Shown here one piece after another: positions 43,795 to 55,019 of a stretch of DNA of 64,000 nucleotides. A program made the translations under genes and the position numbers. Numbering within the stretch: position 1 is the first letter of the stretch; each line of letters begins with the position of its first letter. The DNA is from Diadema setosum (lineage: Eukaryota; Echinodermata; Echinoidea; Diadematoida; Diadematidae): assembly GCA_033980235.1 (NCBI GenBank), contig CM067066.1:27029476-27093475 (forward strand), written 5' to 3'. The notes below the pieces were generated by a model. It saw only the letters and a list, made by a program, of their open reading frames with translations, searched no databases and was not told the origin of the DNA.

Positions 43795-44945
43795 CAGTCA
43801 TTTGGGAGCTAGCACTAGCACTGATCTTGAAATCCCCCAATGGCAAAGGATGCTGTATTTTGTAATTTGTATGTTATACCAGTATATCATTCACCTAACG
43901 GATTGTTGTGTGATTTTTCTGGCTAACCTTATTTTTCTTCTCTCAATCATTAATAGGTGTATTATTGTTATGTTGTGTGTTTTTTTTTTCCTCATCAGAA
44001 TCAAAGATTGACTGTGCAAGTGGCTGATGTGAGAAGGTGTTTCCATAGAAGACTTGCAGTCCATCCATGACCATTGATCGTGCTGTCCACTAGCTTGCTC
44101 CTTTCATGGGTACAAGTACATGATACACATGCAGCGCTGATTTACATCAATATGTGTACATGGCATCCTCCTGGCTGAATTCTGGTGCAAAGAAGTGGAT
44201 CATCTGATGTCATGCTTTTTCCCATTTGGCCATTTCATCAAGGAGAAGGTATTCCTTTTTCTTTGTTTCTTTATTTCAACCCAGTATGGTTCACTAGGAA
44301 TTTGAGCATATCGCTGTAACATACCCAAATTCTTGTGCAACATCCTCAAAAACCAGCAGCATGCTATGCGACATTGTAGAATATTTGGGAGTCTTTTATT
44401 CCAGCAGTCATTTGGGATCTAGCACAAGCACCAAACTTTAAATCATCCAATGCTGTATTTTCTATGTTACATCATTTTCCTGTGTGATTTTTCTGCCTAA
44501 CCTTATTTCACTTCTCTCAATCATCACTATTATCGTTATGTTGTGTTATTTTTTTTTTCCTCATCAGAATCAATGATTGATTGTGCCAGTGGCTGACACG
44601 AGAAGGTTTCTCCATAGAAGACTTGAAGTCCACCCATGACCATCGATCAGGCTGTCCCCTAGCTAGCTCCTTTCATGGGTACAAGTACATGCAGTGCTGA
44701 TACGTGTATGGCATCCTCCTGGCTGAATTCTGGTGCAGAGAAGTCATCTACTGATGTCATACTTTCTCCCGCTTTTCCATGTCATCAAGGGTAAGATAGT
44801 CCTCTTTCTTTCTTTCTTTGTTTCTTTCTTTTTTTCAACCCATTATTAGTGTGGTTCATGAGGAATTTGAGCATTACACTGCAGCATACCCAAATTCTTG
44901 TGCAACATCCTCAAATACCAGCAGCATGCTATGCAGCATCCTAAA
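43795..44945. repeat. Two-copy tandem duplication, about 600-bp unit
   Basis: 'cagtcatttgggagctagcac' at 43797 returns as 'cagtcatttgggatctagcac' at 44404. Downstream stretches such as 'ctcctttcatgggtacaagtacatg' and 'tggcatcctcctggctgaattctgg' also repeat. Copies have diverged moderately. Non-coding. Confidence 0.85.
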
Positions 44946-45283
44946 ATATTGGCAACCTGCTTAATAATAGAATGTGATCAATTTTTGAAAAACATCAAAT
45001 TACTCTAGGCAATTTGTGCACAATACATGATATGGAATGTTGAACGTAATGGCTTCACCTGTATGTGGCACTTAGGGGTTAAAATGATTGTAAAAGTACA
45101 CTGTATTTTAAACAGTATCTCTCCAGCACATTAGAGTGATGAAATGATGGCTAGGTGTACCACATCAATCTAATCCCATTCTTCTTATGTTTTTTGCAAG
45201 GTAGCTATTCTGTGCAAGAATTTTGTGTGTTGAGTATTTGAAGTAGAGTTTAACACGTACTACATGTTATTATTATTTTAAAA
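44946..45283. other. No gene or repeat recognised
   Basis: A+T-rich spacer between the tandem duplication and the Helitron-like element. Confidence 0.4.
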
Positions 45284-46598
45284 CTAGAAATGTCGCTTGG
45301 CGACTGGTATGCCTCCGCCATAATGCATGATTTTCCCAATAGGTCTAGATAGTACATGTGGACACTGTGTGATTACATTTTCACAAAATTGGCAAAATAT
45401 TGGAATGACAAGTTTGTCATAAATGTGTTGAATGTTCACGTTCCTTGACGTAGGTTTAATTGGATGAATAGGAGAGCATGTATCTAGGGATTTAAGGACT
45501 TTAACTTGACTTTGACCTATTCATACATTTAGGCATTGAGTAATTTTCAAGGTACAGGTGTGGAGAAAAAGTGCAATTTCTGAATTGAATAGTAAATTGT
45601 TACCATTTTCATCTGGTCCTTGACCCTAAAATTCATAAGATAATTACTTTCAGGTAGAACATGCATAATATGTACTAAGTTTCAAGGTAACTTGAGTCAC
45701 TTCGGAGATATGGAGGAAAAAGTTAGTTCAGCACTTTCACTTGATCTTTGACCTTTTGACCTTTGAGGCAAAAAGAGAAAAAAAAACTTTCCAGAGAATT
45801 TCTATTAGGTTACACACGCATACAGCAAGTGTAAAAAAATAACCCTGCTGGCATCGCATAAATATGAGGGTAATAGTAAAATTTTGAAGTCTTGCACTTG
45901 ACCTTTGACCCCTGGCCTTTGACCCCATGAACCCTACATTCTCTAGATAATCACTTCCAGTCAGTACATGTATATATTATGTTCCATGAAGATACCTTGA
46001 ACAATTTTCCAAGGTACGGAGAAAAAAAGAAGTTTTAATATTTTACTTGACCTTTTGACCTTTGACCTTTGACCTCATGACCCAAACTTTCACCAGAGAA
46101 TCTTAATTGGGTAATACATGTATACACTAAGTTTCAAGAAAATATCTTCAGGCATACAATAGATATGGTAGAAATAGTGAAATTTTATGTATTTGACCCT
46201 GACCTTTTGACCTTTGACCTTTGACCTCATGACCCAAACTTTCACCAGAGAATCTTAATTGGGTAATACATGTATACACTAAGTTTCAAGAAAATATCTT
46301 CAGGCATTCAATAGATATGGTGGAAATAGTGAAATTTTATGTATTTGACCTTGACCTTTTGACCTTTGACCTTGAGCATGTGCACCCAAAAGTTGATAGG
46401 CACAACTTCACCCCCTAATACACATACATGCCAAGTTTCATTAGGATACCTCAACAGGTTTCGATAGTTACCTTGTCCACAAAATTCATTACGGACGGAC
46501 GGACGGACGGAAGGACGGACGGACGGACGGACGGACGGACGGACGGACAACCCGAAAACATAATGCCTCCGGCACCACTTCGTGGCGGAGGCATAAAA
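45284..46598 (+). mobile_element. Helitron-like element with about 150-bp TGACCTTTGACC units and (ACGG)n tract
   Basis: The left end is CTAGAAAT, then hairpin GTCGC-TTG-GCGAC (45292-45304), then TGGTATGCCTCCGCC. Units at about 150-bp spacing follow; 'catgacccaaactttcaccagag' recurs at 46076 and 46228. Each unit holds TGACCTTTGACC words. (ACGG)n occupies about 46491-46548. The right end is a hairpin at 46563-46594 (ATGCCTCCG with CGGAGGCAT, inner CCAC-TTC-GTGG). ATGCCTCCGCC near the left is the inverse of the right end, giving subterminal inverted repeats. The most complete copy of its family in the window; non-coding. Confidence 0.8.
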
Positions 46599-47373
46599 AT
46601 AATAGCGTAATGAATAAATTCTCAGTTCGTTGCAGGAGTGATCTTCCCCAAGAAAATTCTCACGGCTCACGGTTGCAAAAGAAGGACATCTCAAGGCTCC
46701 ACAACGACAAAGGGCACACTAACCAAGCTATATCAAGACCTAGTTCCTGCGAAGCCTCATCCAGAAGTTGCACCAAAGCTTACTGCTGGATAGTCTTGGA
46801 CAGTAGAAGTACAAGGACAGTTTTCAAAGCATGTGAAGTGTGCATGTATGCTCTCATGTCAGGACTGTTGGTTGCTAGATATTTTTTTTTTTTTTTGATG
46901 CTGTTTTGTTCTGTTGTCCAGTGCTCCTGGTGTCACTTAAGTCCAAATTTGCATTATCTATACAAAGCTACAAATGATCATGTACATCAAACATGCACTA
47001 ATATATGTACACTGTATTTAATTATCCAACTAATTCTTTGCAGGTGATATCGTTATAGTTTTAAATCATGTGACTGGTAATAAGCCATACCTACGTACAG
47101 TCAAGATGCTGCTCATGAAGCAATAAAAAGCTACTTTTCAAACGTAACAGCAAAGTGAGCAAATGTGCATTCTTATGTCTTATTTGTTGACTGAGGTTCA
47201 GTAAGAGTACATTTTCTTCATTGATTTGTTTACATAAACCTACAGTTTTGCAACTGGAAATAATGTGATATTTGTATGATACTTTGACTTCTCACACCCA
47301 GCTGCTGAAAAATAACTTTTGAATGTATAATCATAATTGACTGTTTTTACCCTTGTGTACTTTCTTATTTTAA
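46599..47373. other. No gene recognised
   Basis: No supportable ORF. It contains a T-run and A+T-rich sequence only. Confidence 0.4.
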
Positions 47374-47820
47374 AGGTGCCTAGACCCGGTAGTTGCTGCA
47401 GCGCTTTTGGATGAGAGTGCCGATCACCATTAGCATTGATACAAAGACTGCCGAAATTGAGCTGTCGTCAACGGTAAAGCGCGTAGGTGTTGCTAGGTAA
47501 TGTTGCCTTCATTGTCTTCTCTGCGTGTCAGACAGTCCGTAGAATTTGAATGCCAGGGTGCATGCTTCTTTGTTTGACTTCAGAGAAAAAAATATTAAAG
47601 CTGTCATCATCAGCAGTGGATTGGACTACTTCGGACTCATGGAAATGGGTCAAAGCGTAAGCGCTAACGATAAAGAGGAGTCGATAGCATAGGTCTCTCA
47701 AGGAAGCTTGTGCCGTGCGCCGTGTACGCTAACGATAAAGAGGAGTCGATAGCATAGGTCTCTCAAGGAAGCTTGTGCCGTGCGCCGTGTACGCAAGCAA
47801 ACCACCGGGTCTATGTGCCT
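47374..47820. mobile_element. TTAA-flanked MITE, 447 bp, with perfect 67-bp duplication
   Basis: AGGTGCCTAGACCCGGT at the left and ACCGGGTCTATGTGCCT at the right are inverted repeats with one difference. TTAA flanks both (47370-47373 and 47821-47824). Inside, a 67-bp unit beginning CGCTAACGATAAAGAGG is duplicated head to tail at about 47660-47794 without any difference I can see. Non-coding. Confidence 0.8.
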
Positions 47821-48529
47821 TTAAATGCTAATGACAGTACAGTCAACTCCAGTCAGTCAGTTTTGACTGAAAAAGCGCATCAAATTGGGCAATGTTTGAC
47901 TTCTGCATGTTCAGAGGAATACACATGACTAGGCCATAAAAATTGGGACTTATTGGTTTCCTCAATTTGGCCATAGTGTATTCGATATACATGTATGTTT
48001 TGGGGAGAGCTTTGGCTGTGTGAAAGTCAATGCTGGTAAGAGCATCAACCTACTCGTTGCTACATATAGCTTCTTTCATTAAACAGTGAATCAATTAACA
48101 CTTACAATCTGCACCCATCCACCAACACACACATGGAAGTCAGTTTTTAAATACAGCTGTACATATTTTTTAGACTATAGCTAGAAGGAAAATAATAGAG
48201 AATTGGTTTTCTCCTGTTTCAGAGTCCAGGTTCATATACATGTTTACAAATGTACTGTATCACAATACATATGTATAGGAATTGTAAGAATTATTATTCT
48301 GCTCCAGGTAATTTACTGCAAATATTTTCATTTCATCACTTTATGTGAAGACTCTACTGTGCTATTTATTGATCATTATTCATCAAATAGCAAAGCAATT
48401 GTGGAAAAATATATTTCTCCAACCAATTTTCCCCATGGTTTCTCAAAGTACTTGTGAAATACAACTGTAGTTAAAAATACATTTTTCTATGATATTGCTC
48501 TGTGGTTAAATAGTGGGTTTACTATGTAC
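47821..48529. other. No gene recognised
   Basis: Only short ORFs without recognisable motifs. Confidence 0.4.
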
Positions 48530-49712
48530 AATGGATCATGGTTGTATCGTGATTTGGGTTGTAATTCTGTGGTTTGGCAGCTGTAAAACCATGTTTTCAT
48601 CTTTTCCTAACCAAACTTTCACCTTTACCTAACCATGGTTTTACACTTCCTTAACCATGGTTTCACTTCTTCGTAACCATGGTTTGGGCACGGTAGAAAC
48701 ACAAGTTAGTGACCATGGTAAAACCACAGTAATGTCATGGTAAGTGCGTTCCAATTTACCACCTTTAAACCATGGTTACCATGGTTATCCATGCTAAACC
48801 TATGGTTCAACCGTGGTTACCATGGTTTGACAATAGTACACCATTGTTTAACTATGGTTAAACTATGGTTTAACACTAGTGCACCATGGTTTGACCATAA
48901 TTAAACCATATTGCCCTATGGTTAAACCATGATTTTATCATGGTTTCATCTTTTCCTAACCGTAGTTTCACCATTTCCTAACCGTAGTTTCACCATTTCC
49001 TAACCATGGTTTTACACTTCCTTTACCATGGTTTCACTTTTTCTTAACCATGGTTTTGGCTTGGTAGAAACACAGTAGTGACCATGGTAATACCACAGTA
49101 ATGTCATGGTAAGTGCGTTCCAATTTACCACCTTTATACCATGGTTACCATGGTTAACCCATGCTAAACCTATGGTTTAACCGTAGATACCATGGTTTAA
49201 CCATAGTGCACTATTGTTTAACTATTGTTAAACTATGGTTAAACACTAGTGCACCATGGTTTGACCATAATTAAACCATATTGCACTATGGTTAAACCAT
49301 AAGTTTGCCATGGTTTCATCTTTTCCTAACCATAGTTTCACCATTTCCTAACCATGGTTTCACACTTCCTTAACCATGGTTTTACTTTTTCTTAACCATG
49401 GTTTTGGTACTGTAGAACCACAGAAGTGACCATGGTAATACCACAGTAATGTCATGGTAAGTGCGTTCCAATTTACCACCTTTAAACCATGGTTACCATG
49501 GTTAACCCATGGTAAACCTATGGTTTAACCGTAGATACCATGGTTTAACCATAGTGCACTATTGTTTAACTATTGTTAAACTATGGTTAAACATTAGTGC
49601 ACCATGGTTTGACCATAATCAAACCATATTGCACTATGGTTAAACCATGGATGAATCCAATGTAAAACCATGGTTATGCCTCATAGTCAAACCATGGTAT
49701 TTTTTTACAAGG
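48530..49712. repeat. AACCATGGTT-rich tandem array, about 360-bp higher-order unit, inverted relative to 37357-39310
   Basis: 'gtaagtgcgttccaatttacc' recurs at about 48740, 49110 and 49460. CCATGG palindromes fill each unit. The right edge TTTTTTTACAAGGG is the inverse of the left edge of the first array (CCCTTATAAAAAAA). 'tttcctaaccatgg' is the complement of 'ccatggttaggaaa'. Non-coding. Confidence 0.85.
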
Positions 49713-49913
49713 GAAGTGTGGCTGACACACAGAACTACTGAGTAGTTGAGTTTTGTGCATTATTCAAATTGTTGATAACTGTTGACTTCCAAATTTCTCA
49801 GCAGTGGCCTGAACAAGTCCCCTGAGGTTCATATTTAATGTTTTGCTGCATTTTGGGAGGTCTGTAAAAGGTATCCCCTACCTTTAATAGTTTTCCTGAA
49901 TTTGTCAATAAAA

Positions 49914-50282
49914 CATGAGGATCAGGCGTGATCCTCTTATCTACGAGGTACATCGACCACCTATCTGTTATAGTATGCTATATCCCTATAATTGCCCAAA
50001 CGTCGAACAAAAAACTTTTACACTGATGGCCTACCTTACACCGCCCGTGTCCCCCAGGCACGCACGTACGCACGTAACCCATCACCCGCCATGACTCTTC
50101 CTCCAGTTCTACATAGGCAAGGCACCCGCAACCGGGACACACAGTCAAGTCGCGCCGCGAGGCGAGGGGAAGGAGGGGGGACACAGATAGGTGGTTGATG
50201 TACCTCGTAGATAAGAGGATCACGCCTGATCCTCATGATCTACTATCAGTACATCCGACCACCTATCTGTTATAGTATGCTA
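49914..50282. repeat. Terminal repeats at the 3' side of the DIRS-type element
   Basis: A 55-bp arm at 49914-49968 is inverted at 50183-50237 with one mismatch. Each arm contains its own palindrome, GAGGATCAGGCGTGATCCTC. A perfect 27-bp direct repeat (CGACCACCTATCTGTTATAG plus TATGCTA) lies at 49954-49980 and 50256-50282. Such combined inverted and internal complementary repeats are expected for DIRS-type elements, which lack LTRs. Confidence 0.7.
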
Positions 50283-50294
50283 GACTGACACAGA

Positions 50295-51358
50295 CTAACA
50301 TGGGAGGCTTGGCTGTAAGGCGGTGTAATCAACGGGACTGAGCCGCCGACAGAAGGGCTGCCCGAGAGGAGGGCACTGCGGCGGGAACATCCCTAAGATA
50401 AAAAGAGATGAAAGAATTGGGAGAACGCCAATAGGCTGCTTTCTGGATCTAGCGGCCACAATCCACTTCGATATGGTGTCCTTTGAAGCTGGAGACAAGG
50501 GCTCCTTCGTAACTACAAAAAGTTGATCCCCGGAGCGTTGGTCTTTGGTGCGTGCCCAGTAATATTTGAGCGCCCGCACTGGACACCAGACCTTATCCTC
50601 TGCAATAGAGGAATGAGCGGCCAGCTGGTTGGATGAAGATCTCAACTGGACTGGAAGCTGCCATCTGGTTCTTGGCCACGAACGAAGGGTTAGGGATTAG
50701 ACGAACTCCAGCCCATTCCCAACATACGTGGCCCGGTAGGGTAGACAGGGCGTGAAGCACACTGCGGCACTGCCCGGAGGCAATAGCCAAAAGAAAAACC
50801 GTCTTGATGGTTACATCCCTAAGGGAGGCTTTGGCTAGGGGCTCGAAAGGCGCTCTGGCAAGAGCCTCCAGCACTCGAGGAAGGCTCCAAGACGGGAGCA
50901 ATCTTCTCGTCGGGGGGCGTTCCAAGAAAAAGGTCGCGGACTAAGCCAGAGAGGGAGGGGGCAGTAGAAATACTGGACCCGTCCGCAAAACCGGTATGCA
51001 CTGCCGTAATGGCAGAGCGATAACCATGGATGATTGAGATGGTTAAACCCTTGTCGAAAAAGGAAACCAAGAGTGTCTGCCACATCTCTCAAAGGGGCTG
51101 AACGGGGATCCACCCCGTGAGATTGGCACCAGGAATAGTATCCAGCCAATCGGGAATTGTAAACCTCCCGGGTGAATTCCCTCCGGCTGAGAGCAATGGA
51201 TGATGCAGCTCATTCTGACAGGCCCGCCTGAGTTCTGGATTCCCTGATAAGGGCCAGGCAATCAGGTGGAGCGAGTTCAGCCAGGGATGCAGAGCTCCCG
51301 ACACCGGCTGCGCCATTAGGTCTGGGCACTCTCGTGTAGTACCTGGGTAGCTGAGCAT
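50295..51358 (-). pseudogene. DIRS tyrosine recombinase, several frameshifts
   Basis: Pieces in three frames together cover the domain. LIAWPLSG and a YYSWCQSHGVDPRSAP core-binding segment come from about 51280-51090, then FFDKGLTISIIHGYRSAITA. PSWSLPRVLEALARAPFEPL and TIKTVFLLAIASGQCRSVLHAL follow, where the first catalytic Arg lies. CPVRALKYYWARTK and SPASKDTISKWIV come next, and the region of the HXXR and Tyr (about 50460-50300) is frame-shifted. The enzyme would insert circular cDNA without target duplication. Not functional as read. Confidence 0.8.
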
Positions 51359-52851
51359 TCAGCTCCGAGGCGAAGAGATCCACCTCCAGCGGTGGCATCC
51401 AACTCACCAGCAGGTTCATGATCCACGGGTTGAGTCTCCACTGGGAGGGGAAAACCTGGCCCCGGGACAGGAAGTTGGCAATGACGTTGTCCCTGCCCAG
51501 TATATACGAGGCAATGGGAAAGATCCTCCTGCATCTGCACCATCTCCACAGTGTGGCATGAGGGCGTTCAAGCGTGTAGAGTGCGTGCCCCCCTGTTTGT
51601 TGATATACGCCGCCACTGTGAAATTGTCCGTGCGTATCAACACAGCCTGGCCCTGCATTAGGGGCAAGAAGTGGTGGAGGGTAAGGATAACCACTTGGAA
51701 CTCCAGCACATTGATGTGATGGAGGGTAGCCGAAAGGCACCAGTCCCCATAGACATGGAGCCCCTGACAGTGACCGCCCCAGCCCGTGTGGAAGACATCG
51801 GTAGTCACTGTGAACGTGGGCTGCGGGGGCTGCAGGGGGTTGCCCCTGCTCAGAAACTCCGGGCAACACCACCACCTGAACAGCAGGCGGGCGGCTGGGG
51901 GCAGGGGAATCATCTTCATCAAGAGGTCCCATGATGGGTGGAAATGATTGAGAAGATGGATCTGCAGAGGGCGCATGTGTAGCTGACAGTCCGGTAACAC
52001 ATTGACCAAGCTCACCAGATACCCCAGGAACTGAAGGATCTGGCAGGGACCTGCCGCTGCCGTCTGATGCAGTGGGCGGTGGGCGGCAGATATGATCGTA
52101 GTCACCCGAGCTGGGCTGGGGCGCGCCAGCTGGTGGGGATGTCGATCACCGCACCCAGGAAGGTTGGGCACTGTGTGGGCACGAGCTTCAACTTCTCCCA
52201 ATTTATAAGAAACCCAAGTGACTGTTCCGTTCTCAGCAGGTACAACTGGTGAAAGAGCAGAGTCTGGGAGCTGGCTGCTAACAGCCAATCATCGAGGTAG
52301 CAAAATACCCTCAGGCCTTGCTGCCTGAGAAAGGCCGCTACACACGATACGAGCCTGGTGAACAGGCGTGGTGCGGGTTTCAGGCCGAAAGGCAGGGCGC
52401 GGAAACGGAACACGTCCCCCCGAAGGAGAAGCCCAGCAGGTCCCTGGATGCTGGTGCTATCGGGATGCGAAGGTAAGCATCCTTGAGATCTATGGATACT
52501 GTCTGGTCTCCTGGTCTGAGACATGGTAGTATGGATGCCAATGTCTCCATTCGAAAGTGCTCTGTACAGATGTGCCAATTGATTGTCTTGAGATTGAGAA
52601 TGAGGCAAAAGCTCCCCGAGCGCTTGGGAACCAGAAAGGTAGGGGAAAGGGAGAGCCGCAGGTGGTTGCGGATCCGTTCCACTGCCCCGGCGCCTGAGTA
52701 GAGGCAAGCAAGGAGGGGAGAGATGGATGACGCCTCCGGGTAAGGGAGTGGCGAGCTCGATGGAGAAGCCACTGCCTACAACGGAGAGCACGAAGGCATC
52801 GTCTGTAATGGCCGCCCAGGCCGGCTGGAAGGCCTGAAGGCGGCCGCCCAC
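51210..52851 (-). pseudogene. DIRS reverse transcriptase / RNase H, frameshifted
   Basis: RT: ALPFGLKPAPRLFTRLVSC and the catalytic VFCYLDDWLLAAS at about 52300-52260, preceded by frame-shifted palm motifs (FLVPKRSG, ILNLKTIN and SIDLKDAYLRIPI in a neighbouring frame). RNase H: TVTTDVFHTGWGGH, HHINVLEFQV and IRTDNFTVAAYINKQGGT at about 51810-51580. A DNVIANFLSRG...VDLFASELNAQLPRYYTR stretch begins the methyltransferase-like region, then stops abruptly at recombinase sequence. At least three frame changes. Confidence 0.85.
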
Positions 52852-54482
52852 TTCGGTTGGGGGGGGGCCTGAAGCGCTCGGGGCAAGGAGTCAAAAGCCA
52901 CCGGGCGGGTTGATCCTTGCTGTCTGTCTCTACCCCTGTGACTGCGGCGACCGCGGCCGGAGCGGCGGGGCGGCTTAGGGGAGGCAAGGTGACTGTCACG
53001 CGGGGGGTGCCGCTGCCGGGCGGGCTGCTCCTCGGGGCCGGGGGATCGTGGCTGGGCCGACCTGAGCTGTGTAGCCAGTTCACGGGCCTGTTGGCACCTT
53101 GCTAACTCATCTCTGATCCGAGGGGCAAATTGCCCCGAGAACAGAAAGGGGCCCTCGCGGGGCATGTCAGTGGTCAACGGAGCCCACTGTCTTGCCAAAA
53201 AACCCAGTGCCTCTAATGCCAGGTCTCTGCGACGAGGCGTGTACAAGGCTGCGCGGGTGGATTGTTTCCAGAGCTACTCTGAAATTGACATGGACAGTGC
53301 GTCAAGCAACTGCCTGTCCCTCTGAGGAGACCAGAAGGTTGTCTGCCTGTACGGCCAGATTGGTCAGAGTTCCAGCGTAAGCTGCCAAGCGCATGGTGGA
53401 TCTCGCCCAAATGGACATATGCGTCCACCTCTTGTCCTCTAAGAAGGTGTGTCTGCGGAGAGGGTTCACCTTCCCGACGTAATCGCCCAGAGCAAGCAGC
53501 TCGGGGGATAGCGTCTCGGGGGACAGAAAACGAGCCATGTCGCCCGGCTGAAACGTGAAACGCCCTCCTCAAACCAGGGGGGCCACCCCTGGGGGACGGT
53601 TCATGAGTGATACACCCATACTCGTCCTTGAAGTCCGCCGTGAGGGGAATGCCAGGTTGCGTACCCGATCCCCCCGGAAGAGCCGGGACGCCTGGGGTTG
53701 CTGCTCCGCAGGGTCCGGGCGGACCATATAAAACTCCTCAAGATACCAAAGGAGCAAGGCTTCCACCTCCTCACTGAGGTGTTCCAACCTAGGCGGGGCC
53801 TCAGTCCCAATCAGGGAGGGCGCCGCCGAGGTGGACATAGATTCCCACTCCGAAGAGGGGTCAGACTTGGAAGCAGGGACCCCGAACTGATCGGGGAGGA
53901 GAGGCAGGAAAGAGGCAGGCGTCAGTGCCGGGGAGGGACTCTCCGCTGGCAGTGCGCTATTGCCCATCATGGCTCTGTACGCCAGGCCCGAGGAAGGGCG
54001 GGGGGCCGAGGGGGCAGCAAGGGAAGACCACCCGGCTCTCATGAGCGAAGACGCTCCTGGCGGCTCCCCACCGCTCTCGAACCCCTTAGGCCTGTTAGAG
54101 CCGGGCTCCGGTCATGTCGCCAAGGAGGACCACCCTCCTCTGAATCGCTGCCCTCAGAAGCGAGAATCTCAAGGGGCGGATCGGCAGAGCCGAATCCCTG
54201 CCCCTCCAGTTCAATGACCGGTAAAGAGTCTCCCTCAATGAGGGGGTCCCGAGCAGAAAGCTCTGTATCCGTCGGCCGTGCGGCGCGGACGGAACCAGGG
54301 CCGGAGCCCTCTGAATGGGGGGTGAGAGGACAGCCAAGCCTCCAGTGTGACCACAATGGGTCTGACCACGTGGAGCAAGTTGCTCAGGGATCAGACCGAG
54401 AGCACGTGCGGTGCAACGCGCAGACTGCATGTGCGTCCCAGTCTGGAATGGCCCGGTGACATGATTTGCATTTGAGAGTCAT
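52776..54482 (-). pseudogene. DIRS Gag-like protein, frameshifted
   Basis: The ATG at 54482 opens MTLKCKSCHRAIPDWDAHAV with further Cys residues, a zinc-finger-like start seen in DIRS Gag. A TGA follows after about 33 codons. Acidic and Pro/Ser-rich segments (HLSEEVEALLLWYLEEFYMV), then FLSPETLSPELLALGDYVGK and FSGQFAPRIRDELA in other frames, and a basic RRSGRGRRSHRGRDRQQ end complete it. Likely RNA-binding capsid protein, now broken. Confidence 0.65.
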
Positions 54483-54500
54483 CCTGTATAAAAGAGGACT

Positions 54501-55019
54501 CGGTTAGCATCCAACATAACAATTACATACAAACACAACTTATACAAGGGATGTATGTAAAAAGAAGGAGCGAAAACGCCAAAACCAAGTCAAAGGTATG
54601 CTAGAAAGTGTACCAGACAAGGAGCGTAGGATATCAGAACATAAAATATACACACATACAACAAATATAGAATGAGAGTGTATGTAAAACAAGAAAGCAT
54701 AAAAAACGCAAAAACCATGTCAAAGTACGGTGCCGACCTCGGGAAACGTCACGCGGGCCCCTAGGGTAAATGCGGGGAGCCCTTTCGTCCGGGCATACTA
54801 ATTTATACGCGGGCGTTTGGACGCGTACAGACGAGGCAAGTCGCCCGCACTTTCATGCTCGTCTAAACACCCGCATTTGCCCGAGCGCTCCAGCGCGGAA
54901 TTAATGATATGAAAATCAAACTCTCCCGTCAACCATCGGTTACATGAAGGAAATTAGCTGAAATCGATCCGCGAAAATCTTTTGAAAATTATCAGTAATT
55001 TGCCGGATGTTTGCTTTTA
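54501..55019. other. Non-coding, with a G+C-rich inverted patch
   Basis: At 54760-54900 GGGTAAATGCGGGG and GCGGGCGTTTGGACG face CGTCTAAACACCCGCATTTGCCCGA in inverted order, perhaps a small MITE. No gene. Confidence 0.4.

Larger units (their letters stand above)
49914..54500 (-). mobile_element. DIRS-type tyrosine-recombinase retroelement, decayed
   Basis: Minus-strand order is gag, RT/RNase H, tyrosine recombinase, followed by complex terminal repeats. Motifs are diagnostic for DIRS rather than LTR elements (YLDDWLL in RT, TDN...YINKQGG in RNase H, a PSWSLPRVLEALARAPFEPL recombinase stretch). The methyltransferase-like domain usually found between RNase H and recombinase is missing, and every gene has frameshifts. 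It is clearly G+C-richer than its surroundings. The 5' boundary near 54.5-54.75 kb was not defined. Confidence 0.85.

Noticed and set aside
37357..49712. Possible CRISPR-like spaced repeats in the AACCATGG arrays
   Set aside because: Spacing is irregular, spacers are themselves repeated at 360-455 bp, there are no cas genes, and the genome is animal.
54484..54503. TATA-like GTATAAAAGAG
   Set aside because: It points away from the DIRS gag gene and no plus-strand gene follows.
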